Shown piece by piece: positions 1 through 7,272 of a stretch of DNA of 18,314 nt. Source of the DNA: an uncultured Barnesiella sp. (GTDB lineage: Bacteria; Bacteroidota; Bacteroidia; Bacteroidales; Barnesiellaceae_A). Both the position numbers and the translations under genes were made by a program. A model generated the notes under the pieces. It made no database searches. It was given only the letters and a program-made list of their open reading frames with translations, and was not told the origin of the DNA. The stretch is taken from positions 1 to 18,314 of the forward strand of contig CAJGDT010000011.1 of NCBI GenBank assembly GCA_904502265.1, written 5' to 3'. Numbering within the stretch: the stretch's first letter is position 1; each line of letters opens with the position of its first letter.

Positions 1-156
1 ATCCATAGTTCGGGCTACGTAAAGGTAAACAGCATGCTACCCGACGACGCTCTTTATAACGGACTTGAGGTCGTAGCCGCTCGTCGCATTACAACAGCCA
101 TAGGCAACGAGGGCATTACCCCCGTGGCACACCACGAATGGTATATCGAAGAGTAA
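1..156 (+). CDS. C-terminal fragment of an unidentified protein
   Basis: An open reading frame enters from the left edge in frame with position 1 and stops at TAA 154-156, leaving 51 codons. The visible tail is hydrophilic and ends HHEWYIEE. I do not recognise the family. There is no membrane segment and no obvious catalytic motif in what remains. It ends 53 bp before a GH53 galactanase gene on the same strand, and I see no -7 promoter box or terminator hairpin in the gap, so the two are probably co-transcribed. If the pair is part of a galactan utilization locus, a surface glycan-binding protein or another hydrolase would be the usual neighbour, but that is inference from context only. The A/C-rich third positions match the other + strand genes here, which supports a real coding region. 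Confidence 0.6.
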   Translation: MHSSGYVKVNSMLPDDALYNGLEVVAARRITTAIGNEGITPVAHHEWYIEE

Positions 157-209
157 TGCTTATATAACAGAACTATCTGCAAGCAACTAATCATTATATC
201 GCAACAAAT

Positions 210-1379
210 ATGAAATGGTATAAACTGCTATCCATCATAGCTATCGCTTGCTGTACAGCATGTACACCCGCCGAACCTAATAACGGCGAAAATAACAATG
301 AAAATGGCAACAATACAGGTAACACCGATACTCCCAACTCGCCTGTTATCGATACAACTCGCCTTGTAGGAGCCGACCTCTCGCAATGGCTGGCATATCG
401 CAACGACCAAGCCGAATGGTACTGCAAGGGAGAAGCTATAGACAACCTACCCTCTTTCTTTGCCCTGAATGGATATCAAACGGCTCGCTTGCGCCTATTT
501 GTCAATCCCGACCGTAATTCTACGGCATGTCAAGACATTGAGTACGTTATTGAGAGTGCTCAAGCCTTGAAACAAGCGGGATTGGATATATGTCTTGACC
601 TTCATTACTCCGATACCTGGGCCGATCCAGGAAAACAATACAAGCCCACCGAATGGGAGTCGCTCGATGCCGTAACACTTGCCAATCAAGTATATCAATA
701 CACACACGAGACACTCCTCGCATTGAAAGCAGAAAATATCACCCCTACCCTCATACAGATAGGCAATGAAATTACTGCCGGCATATTGTGGAATACCGGC
801 CGTGTGAGTGTATGGGAAGACAGCTACAATACGCCACAACAATGGAGCAACTTCATCATGCTACTGAACAATGCCGCCAAGGCTTGTCGTGAAGTGTGCC
901 CCAATGCCAAGGTTATTATTCACATCGACCGTGGAGGCGATGCTGCAACATCACTACGCTTCTACGAGAAGGTTTCCTCTATCGACTACGATGTGATAGG
1001 TCTTAGTTACTATCCCTATTGGCACGGTTCATTGACACAATTGAGCTCTACAATCAATCAATTAACTACCAAGTTTCCTAACAAAGAGATAATGATAATG
1101 GAGACCGGATTTGGCTACAACGAGTGGAGTGACGATAGTGCCTCGGCTCAATATGGCAATTACCCTTCGACCCCTGAAGGTCAAAAGAAGATGTTGAACA
1201 ACCTCGTAGAAACACTCAAAAAGTACAATCACGTAACGGGACTTTTCTACTGGTTCCCCGAGGAAACCAAGATTGATTGGCGTAGCAGCTACCGCATTGA
1301 CCTCAACCGTGGTCTGTTTGACAAAGAGAGTGGCGAAGTGTTGCCGGCATTCTATACTCTACCCGAGTTTTCAAAATAA
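210..1379 (+). CDS. GH53 endo-beta-1,4-galactanase, lipoprotein
   Basis: This is a family 53 glycoside hydrolase (arabinogalactan endo-beta-1,4-galactanase), which cuts the beta-1,4-galactan chains of type I arabinogalactan and pectin side chains. The protein has 389 residues. Residues 1-17 form a lipoprotein signal ending CTAC, so Cys18 is the likely lipidated residue. Residues about 24-45 are an Asn/Gly/Thr-rich linker, and the TIM-barrel domain starts near GADLSQW (54-60). The general acid/base is Glu187 in IQIGNEIT, and the nucleophile is Glu298 in IMIMETGFGY; both sit in the family's usual contexts. The motif CLDLHYSDTWADPG (128-141) is also typical. Full length, no frameshift. The ATG at 210 is the only start that gives a proper signal peptide. 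It follows an unidentified partial gene by 53 bp and converges on mutL. In Bacteroidetes such lipoproteins usually sit on the cell surface or in the periplasm as parts of polysaccharide utilization loci; no SusC/SusD genes are visible here, so the locus would lie to the left. Confidence 0.93.
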   Translation: MKWYKLLSIIAIACCTACTPAEPNNGENNNENGNNTGNTDTPNSPVIDTTRLVGADLSQWLAYRNDQAEWYCKGEAIDNLPSFFALNGYQTARLRLFVNPDRNSTACQDIEYVIESAQALKQAGLDICLDLHYSDTWADPGKQYKPTEWESLDAVTLANQVYQYTHETLLALKAENITPTLIQIGNEITAGILWNTGRVSVWEDSYNTPQQWSNFIMLLNNAAKACREVCPNAKVIIHIDRGGDAATSLRFYEKVSSIDYDVIGLSYYPYWHGSLTQLSSTINQLTTKFPNKEIMIMETGFGYNEWSDDSASAQYGNYPSTPEGQKKMLNNLVETLKKYNHVTGLFYWFPEETKIDWRSSYRIDLNRGLFDKESGEVLPAFYTLPEFSK

Positions 1380-1402
1380 CACCATATTACCACACATAAC
1401 AG

Positions 1403-1434
1403 CGTGTCACAAGAGAGAGAGACCCTTGTGTCGC
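1403..1434. terminator. Weak hairpin between convergent GH53 and mutL genes
   Basis: In the 57-bp gap between two convergent stop codons, CACAAG (1408-1413) can pair with CTTGTG (1425-1430) around an 11-base purine-rich loop. Its position suits a shared bidirectional terminator, but the stem is only 6 bp and neither side has a T-run, so an intrinsic terminator is doubtful. Confidence 0.22.
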
Positions 1435-1436
1435 AA

Positions 1437-3338
1437 TTACATACGCTTGCAAATCTCATCCATGCTAAAGAGGGTAAAGACCGGCTTGCCGTCGTGAGTA
1501 TAATTGGGTGTAGCAAGGGCAAAAAGGTCGCCAATGAGTTGTTCCATCTCGCAGGGAGTGAGTACCTGCCCTACCGGTATAGCCGCCGAATGTGCTAGTG
1601 ATGAAGCTACACGGGCAAAAAGGTCTTCGGCAAGGTTGGCATCCTGACTTTCGGCAGCCTGGAACATCTGCTCTAATAGTGTAATGATATCAACACCCTC
1701 TATGCCTGCCGGAATTCCACACACCGAATAGGCTCCACCACCCATATCGGAAAAGTCAAAGCCAAGTTGCACCAATGCAGGCTCTACCTCGGCAAAAAGA
1801 GCTACACGAGAGGGTGATAACTGTATTAACTGAGGGAAAAGTATCTGTTGCGAAGGGTATGACTGTTCTGTCACGCGACGTTGCATATACTGTTCGAACA
1901 AGATGCGCTCATGAGCGCGGTGCTGGTCGACAAGGAGCAGACCATTCTTGGAGGGTGTAACAATATAACGACCCTTGAACTGCATATAGAGCGTAGATGC
2001 TTGTGTTGTCTTTGTTTCGATATTGAGGCTCGACTGCACATACTCACCATTGTCGCAGGGCATAGACGTTGCCGCCGGAGTAAAAGATGATGAGGTAAAG
2101 AGCTCGTCGGTAACAGTATCGCAATCGCTCATTGTGGAGCGATCTTTTTCCGATGAGTTAAATCCCTCATATAACTTCTGCCAGTCATAGTCGGGACGCT
2201 TAGCACTGCCACTACTACAGCGTGCAGGCTGATTGAATGGATTGTAAGAGGGATTGTAGCCCTTTGATGGGGGCACGATATGTGTACCCGGTGTATAGGC
2301 GGGAATATCGGGAGCATCGTCCATATCGAAATCGATAGAGGGTGCCGCACAAAACTTACCCAACGCCTCTTTGACACAAGCTAAAACGATGGGCCAGATG
2401 GCTTGTTCGTTCTCAAACTTTATCTCAGTCTTGGTGGGATGTATATTTACATCAATAGTATCGGGTGAAACGGCAAAATTAAGGAAGTAGTTGGGCATCT
2501 CATTTTGAGGAATCAACTCCTCGTATGCCTTCATTACAGCCTTGTGAAAACCCGCATGGCGCATGTAGCGACCATTGACAAAGAGATATTGCAAGGCTCC
2601 GCGCTTTCGAGCAGCCTCAGGCTTACCTACATATCCCGACAAATTGACTATAGAGGTATTTGCTTCAACGGGCAGTAGTTGCTGATTGAGACTCTTACCA
2701 AACAACGACACAATGCGCTGACGCAGTGACCCTGCCGGCAAGCGATAGAGTTCGTTGTCATTGTGAATAAGCACAAATTCGACCTCGGTATTAACCAACG
2801 CCATGCGCTCAAACTCATTAATGATATTACTCAACTCAACTTGATTACTCTTGAGGAACTTGCGACGAGCAGGAACGTTGAAGAAGATATTCTTGATAGA
2901 GAAATTACTACCGACAGGAGCTGTTATAACCTCTTGCGACTCGCATTGCGATGCAGCAATACGCAAGCAAGTACCAACCTCATCCTCGGCACGCCGCGTG
3001 CGCAACTCAACCTGTGCAATAGCGGCTATAGAGGCAAGAGCCTCGCCACGGAATCCCATGGTACGAAGCGAGAATAGGTCCTCGGCTTGGCGTATCTTTG
3101 AGGTAGAGTGACGCTCAAAAGCCAATCGCGCATCGGTGGGCGACATGCCACAACCATTGTCTATCACCTGTATGAGTGTGCGACCGGCATCTTTCAAGAT
3201 AATCTGTATAGATGTAGCTCCGGCATCAACGGCATTTTCAACAAGTTCTTTGATAACCGATGCGGGGCGTTGAATAACCTCGCCGGCAGCAATCTGGTTG
3301 GCAACCGAATCGGGTAAAAGGTGTATGATGTCGCTCAT
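1437..3338 (-). CDS. mutL: DNA mismatch repair protein MutL
   Basis: MutL couples mismatch recognition by MutS to downstream strand removal. The protein has 633 residues, normal for the family. The N-terminal GHKL ATPase shows Glu31 and Asn35 in KELVENAVDAG, DNGCGM at 60-65 and RTMGFRGEALASIAA at 92-106. The transducer domain follows to about residue 335, ending near the conserved NIHPTKTEIKF (298-308). Residues about 336-445 form a Ser/Pro/Asp-rich linker, and a C-terminal dimerisation domain runs from about 448. That domain keeps an endonuclease-type motif, DQHRAHERILFE at 471-482 (consensus DQHA-X2-E-X4-E with Arg in place of the second Ala). The cysteines of the accessory metal motifs ACKxA and CPHGRP are absent (AHSAAIP 582-588, NYTHDGKP 612-619). 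It is the last gene of a five-gene minus-strand run, 17 bp after the OstA-like gene, and has no visible promoter of its own. The ATG at 3338 places the ATPase motifs at the normal distance from the N-terminus. Confidence 0.97.
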   Translation of the reverse strand: MSDIIHLLPDSVANQIAAGEVIQRPASVIKELVENAVDAGATSIQIILKDAGRTLIQVIDNGCGMSPTDARLAFERHSTSKIRQAEDLFSLRTMGFRGEALASIAAIAQVELRTRRAEDEVGTCLRIAASQCESQEVITAPVGSNFSIKNIFFNVPARRKFLKSNQVELSNIINEFERMALVNTEVEFVLIHNDNELYRLPAGSLRQRIVSLFGKSLNQQLLPVEANTSIVNLSGYVGKPEAARKRGALQYLFVNGRYMRHAGFHKAVMKAYEELIPQNEMPNYFLNFAVSPDTIDVNIHPTKTEIKFENEQAIWPIVLACVKEALGKFCAAPSIDFDMDDAPDIPAYTPGTHIVPPSKGYNPSYNPFNQPARCSSGSAKRPDYDWQKLYEGFNSSEKDRSTMSDCDTVTDELFTSSSFTPAATSMPCDNGEYVQSSLNIETKTTQASTLYMQFKGRYIVTPSKNGLLLVDQHRAHERILFEQYMQRRVTEQSYPSQQILFPQLIQLSPSRVALFAEVEPALVQLGFDFSDMGGGAYSVCGIPAGIEGVDIITLLEQMFQAAESQDANLAEDLFARVASSLAHSAAIPVGQVLTPCEMEQLIGDLFALATPNYTHDGKPVFTLFSMDEICKRM

Positions 3339-3355
3339 GTGCAGTATAGGTGTGT

Positions 3356-4957
3356 TTACAAGTTGAATTTATGTGAGGTGTTGTTGCGTTTCTCTTCATC
3401 GGTACTAACAACACTCTTTTCGGGACGACGGAAAATGTCGTCTTTGTCCTTAGGACGACGATCTCCGTACCATATATAGCGCGATAGAAACATATTATCA
3501 GGTGTAAGATCCTCCATCGGGAACATCTTACCCTTGACCGATGGCCACATAACCATCTTTTTCATCTCATTATCCTCTAAGAATATATTGAGGAAACTTG
3601 CCTCGGTATTGAGCATTCCATTGAGGGTAGAGTCACTATCTTGCGGATAGAAAATGGCCAATACATTACCAAGTGTCTCGATGCGGCGCATTTCATTACC
3701 TTCAAAGTAGGCTTTGATTTCGTTACCCTCCATTTGGTCATAGTAGTTACCGCCCTTACCTTGTGCAGCAAAACTATTATTGATGACATGCGCCCAATCT
3801 ATGGTAGAGTCGTTGAAGAACATGCGTATGGTATCGCCAAAAATCTGCTGTTCGCCACTCCACAGTACAGGTTTGGTAAACATTGTAAGTGTGGTATCAC
3901 GTTCGACATATTGCAACGAGTCGCACACACCTTGCGCATCGATACGGTAGAAACGTACACCGCGATAGGCACGCAAAATACGAGTAGAGTCAGTGTCTAC
4001 AAATGACATAAGTGTGTCGGCATGCAAGTATAGCGTATCTTGACGAGAAAATTCCAATACACGAGCGCTGTCGGTAGCAAAAGTATAATCGGTCTTTTCA
4101 TTATAAAGTCCATAATGACCCTCCATGATTACCGACTGTACCGAGTCGATGAGAAACATATTGCCAAAAGCCTCACCTACTCCATTGTTGCGATCGTAAT
4201 ATAATGTATCGCCCGTAAGCATCTTTTGGTCGCCTACCAAGCGTGAACGATCGAGCAACATGGCATGATTGGCATTGGTATCGTACCATCCATGTGTTGT
4301 GTGTATGGTATTACTATCGGAGACTATAGTTGACGGTCCAAAAAGATAACTTATCTTGGCATCAGTATTATAACGTAACGTATCGGAATATATAACATAG
4401 TCTTCATTGGTAAGCACAACATCGAAGTTAAATACAGCATCTTTGGTAGCTGTAGAATACTCACCATAGAGCGATACCAACTCGTTTTTCTCATCTACAA
4501 TAGATCCACCGGCAAAGTAGTATCCGATATTTTCGCTCATATCATAATTGAGACTATCGGTATAGAGGGTAACATTACGATTGATAAGCCTCACGTTATG
4601 TCGCAACTCGGCCAATTGCTCTTTACCATCATAATAAAGCACATCGCCATAGATAAAAAGTGTGTCACCTTGCTCCATGCGCACGTTACCAAAGGCATCG
4701 AGCGAGTTATTTTTCTCGTAGAAATATGCACTATCGCAATACATATACATGCTATCCTTGCGAAAGCGCACATTGCCATGCAGCACCCTATAGTCGGCAC
4801 TCTTTTCGGCATCGAAGGTGAGTGAGTCGGCATTAAGCAGATGCACCTTTTCCTTACCGGTGCCAGATGTAGACTCTTGTTTCATTTGAGGTACACCCAT
4901 GACCGATATGGTAGCAAAGAAAAGGAGCAATATAGGTAATATGCGCGACTTGTTCAT
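3356..4957 (-). CDS. OstA/LptA-like envelope protein
   Basis: This is a 533-residue exported protein of the OstA-like (organic solvent tolerance, LptA-related) family of Bacteroidetes. LptA-type proteins form a beta-jellyroll bridge that carries lipopolysaccharide across the periplasm; that role is inferred here from the family. Residues 1-22 are a signal peptide (MNKSRIL then a hydrophobic core). After it comes a series of short beta-strand repeats built on D-S/T-L-x-Y-D: DSLTFDA 44-50, DVLYYD 105-110, DSLNYD 134-139, DTLRYN 192-197, DTLYYD 250-255, DSLQYV 346-351. GNV or HNV turns at 61, 90, 120 and 430 mark the same repeat. The last 35 residues are charged and look disordered. It is longer than E. 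coli LptA (about 185 residues), as is usual for the Bacteroidetes form. It lies 24 bp after the surA-like gene and 17 bp before mutL, so it is very probably co-transcribed with both. Confidence 0.85.
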   Translation of the reverse strand: MNKSRILPILLLFFATISVMGVPQMKQESTSGTGKEKVHLLNADSLTFDAEKSADYRVLHGNVRFRKDSMYMYCDSAYFYEKNNSLDAFGNVRMEQGDTLFIYGDVLYYDGKEQLAELRHNVRLINRNVTLYTDSLNYDMSENIGYYFAGGSIVDEKNELVSLYGEYSTATKDAVFNFDVVLTNEDYVIYSDTLRYNTDAKISYLFGPSTIVSDSNTIHTTHGWYDTNANHAMLLDRSRLVGDQKMLTGDTLYYDRNNGVGEAFGNMFLIDSVQSVIMEGHYGLYNEKTDYTFATDSARVLEFSRQDTLYLHADTLMSFVDTDSTRILRAYRGVRFYRIDAQGVCDSLQYVERDTTLTMFTKPVLWSGEQQIFGDTIRMFFNDSTIDWAHVINNSFAAQGKGGNYYDQMEGNEIKAYFEGNEMRRIETLGNVLAIFYPQDSDSTLNGMLNTEASFLNIFLEDNEMKKMVMWPSVKGKMFPMEDLTPDNMFLSRYIWYGDRRPKDKDDIFRRPEKSVVSTDEEKRNNTSHKFNL

Positions 4958-4981
4958 ACAGCGGCTACGAGATTATCAGGG

Positions 4982-6340
4982 TTATTTTATCCAACCATCA
5001 TATTTGAAATCGCAATTGCGCCAGTCTTCTTTGATGCGCACATAGGTATCACGGCGTTTTTTCTCGACCCAATCTTGCAAAATCTGCGCACGCTTCTTAG
5101 CTTCAAGCATGTTGGCAATGACTTGATAGTCATTCACAAGGTCGGCCTTGTGAGCCTCGCGACGCGACAACAACTTGACAATCATCACCACCTCTTTGTT
5201 GTTTTTGACATCGATGGTAGATATAGGAGTCGAGATATCACCCACTTGCATTTTAGCTACAGCTTTTGCAATATCTTGGGGCAATTCCTTCATTTCGAAA
5301 CGAGTAGAGCCGGTATTTTGATTACTCATAATACCCTTATTGTATCGAGTATCCTTGTCTTGCGAGATATAAGGAGTAATCTCTTCGAATGTGAACTTGC
5401 CGGCCATAATATCATTACGTACCGAGTCAAGGCGATGTATTGCATTGTCTACATCCTTCATCGACACGTGAGGTTTGAGCAAGATGTGACGGCAGTTGAT
5501 TTGATCACCACGTTTTTCAATAAGTTGAATAATATGGTAACCAAACTCTGTTTCGACAATTTTCGAAACTTTCTTAGGATCGCTCAAGTTGAATGCTACA
5601 GCAGCAAACTCAGGAGCCAAAGTGGCCTTGCTCACAAATCCCAATTCACCACCACGAAGAGCCGATCCGGGGTCTTCCGAGTGAAGAATAGCCAATGTTG
5701 AAAATTCGCGCTCGCCCGAATTGACTTGTTCCGAGAATTCACGCAACTGAGCCTTCACATTGTCAATTTCTTGTTGCGGAACTTGCGGATAGAGCGAGAT
5801 AACTTGTACCTCTACTTGCATGGGTATTGTGGGCAAACTGTCTTTAGAGAGTGTATTGTAGAACTTACGTACCTCGGCCGGAGTAACTTTTACATCACTC
5901 ACCAAAGTACTTTGCACTTCTTGTACAATATTGTTGTTACGAACATATTCCGCCAGTTCATTACGAATTTCCTTCATAGGCTTACGGAAATACTCCTCCA
6001 CTTTAGCTGTAGAACCAAGTTGCTCGATAAAATAGTTAAGACGCATATCGACCTCTTGGTTTACATGGCCTTCCGACACAACAATAGTATCAAGTTTAGC
6101 CTGATGCAAGTAGAGTTTTTGCACAGCTATCATCTCAGGTATTACACAATACGGATCACCTTCAATCTTCTGTCCGTCATACTTCATTTGTTGTATTTGA
6201 GTTTCAACCTCCGATCGGTATATAGGTTCATCACCTACTACCCATACAACCTCTTCGATGATATTGTTTTGTGACACTTGTGCTTTAGCTACAACTATTG
6301 CCAGTATCAAGGCTCCAAACAACAATGTTATTTTTTTCAT
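4982..6340 (-). CDS. surA: SurA-like periplasmic peptidyl-prolyl isomerase and chaperone
   Basis: SurA-type protein that escorts outer-membrane proteins through the periplasm and catalyses proline cis-trans isomerisation. It has 452 residues with a signal peptide ending AKA at 18-20. The SurA N-terminal chaperone region covers about 26-170 and starts IEEVVWVVGDEPIYRSEV, a typical SurA opening. A first parvulin domain spans about 175-276, with GSALRGGELGFV (225-236) and FGYHIIQL (266-273). A second spans about 282-392 and begins CRHILLKP (283-290); its central part is less well conserved, so it may be mainly structural. A basic C-terminal helix follows (about 400-440). The gene is 6 bp after the PPIase-less lipoprotein gene and 24 bp before the OstA-like gene. 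SurA and LptA-type proteins both serve the outer membrane, which explains the pairing. The symbol is by family resemblance; the exact paralogue relation to E. coli surA is not proven. Confidence 0.9.
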   Translation of the reverse strand: MKKITLLFGALILAIVVAKAQVSQNNIIEEVVWVVGDEPIYRSEVETQIQQMKYDGQKIEGDPYCVIPEMIAVQKLYLHQAKLDTIVVSEGHVNQEVDMRLNYFIEQLGSTAKVEEYFRKPMKEIRNELAEYVRNNNIVQEVQSTLVSDVKVTPAEVRKFYNTLSKDSLPTIPMQVEVQVISLYPQVPQQEIDNVKAQLREFSEQVNSGEREFSTLAILHSEDPGSALRGGELGFVSKATLAPEFAAVAFNLSDPKKVSKIVETEFGYHIIQLIEKRGDQINCRHILLKPHVSMKDVDNAIHRLDSVRNDIMAGKFTFEEITPYISQDKDTRYNKGIMSNQNTGSTRFEMKELPQDIAKAVAKMQVGDISTPISTIDVKNNKEVVMIVKLLSRREAHKADLVNDYQVIANMLEAKKRAQILQDWVEKKRRDTYVRIKEDWRNCDFKYDGWIK

Positions 6341-6346
6341 ATAATT

Positions 6347-7219
6347 CTATTTTTCAACATTCATTTCTACATCATATCGTTGAACAATTCCATCAGCGAC
6401 AGCTTCTTGGTAAAGAGCTTGCTCAAGTTCTTTGTTAAACGACATGCGTCTCTCATTAAGCAATATCTCAACAATACGTTGGCGAGCTACCTCAAAGGGC
6501 ATTACATCGCCGATATACAAACAACTATCAATATACAGCAGATATATCATATCGTTGCTCTTGTGCTCAAACATCTTTTGTGGTTGCAACACCGAGGCTT
6601 TACTATCAAATTCATAGGGTATGTTATCTTTCAAATCATCTATATTAACCCAACGATCGAGAAAGTAATCATAACCAATAGCATTTTTAATAGCATATTT
6701 TTCGATATTCTCAACACCTTGCGCACCTGCCGACGCAACCCATTTGCGCAGAGCAGATAATTGCGGAGCTTGAGCCGGTACTTTTAAAAACACACCCTTG
6801 GCCATATTGCGTTGCAAGGTAAACTCATTATGGTGCTTCTTGTAGAATGCCACTAAGGTGTCTTCGGGCAACTCATCGGCAAGACGCTCATCCGATAATC
6901 TCTTGCGATACTCATATACATATAAATCTCGCTTATAAGCATCCACAAGATTATTGAGGTGATCTGTATTGCTAAGATTTTTACGAGCTACATCGTAAAT
7001 AAGTTGCGATGAAATCCATTCATCTACATAATGCTCAATAAAAACAGCACGAGCCGAGTCATTGAGACCGGCCGGAATTTCTGCTAACACCTCGGTTGTG
7101 GTAAGGGTGTGTTCTCCCACCCTTGCCAACACATCTTGCGAGGTTTCTTGTTTACCGTAACATCCCCACACCGATAGTATGAGGATGCTACAAAATATTA
7201 TTGATAATATTCGTTTCAC
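6347..7219 (-). CDS. SurA-N-like lipoprotein lacking a recognisable parvulin domain
   Basis: An envelope lipoprotein of about 290 residues related to the N-terminal part of SurA/PpiC proteins. It starts MKRILSIIFC and has a lipobox SVWGC, so the mature protein would begin at the Cys 20 residues into this form. The opening of the mature part (VLARVGEHTLTTTEVLAEIP) resembles the SurA N-terminal module, and the rest is helical and charged. I see none of the parvulin motifs (RGG, FGYHI) that its two neighbours carry, so it is probably a chaperone or scaffold, not an isomerase. No in-frame ATG is available near the signal sequence. Candidates are GTG at 7219, chosen here because it leaves a compact KR-type signal peptide, and TTG at 7240, which adds seven residues and shortens the upstream gap from 53 to 32 bp. 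It ends 6 bp before the surA-like gene, implying co-transcription and probably joint function. Confidence 0.82.
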   Translation of the reverse strand: MKRILSIIFCSILILSVWGCYGKQETSQDVLARVGEHTLTTTEVLAEIPAGLNDSARAVFIEHYVDEWISSQLIYDVARKNLSNTDHLNNLVDAYKRDLYVYEYRKRLSDERLADELPEDTLVAFYKKHHNEFTLQRNMAKGVFLKVPAQAPQLSALRKWVASAGAQGVENIEKYAIKNAIGYDYFLDRWVNIDDLKDNIPYEFDSKASVLQPQKMFEHKSNDMIYLLYIDSCLYIGDVMPFEVARQRIVEILLNERRMSFNKELEQALYQEAVADGIVQRYDVEMNVEK

Positions 7220-7272
7220 AATAGAAGTCTTTTTCGCCAATAAAGATACGACGAAAAGTGCAGATAGTATTA

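Noticed and set aside
5075..5701. A 208-codon plus-strand open frame opposite the surA-like gene
   Set aside because: It lies wholly inside a gene with clear SurA/parvulin motifs. Its translation shows no recognisable domain, and its length fits an antisense shadow in this codon usage.
5726..6760. Long plus-strand open frames (182 and 160 codons) opposite the surA-like and lipoprotein genes
   Set aside because: Both are antisense to well-supported genes, have no promoter or domain, and read as low-complexity hydrophobic sequence.
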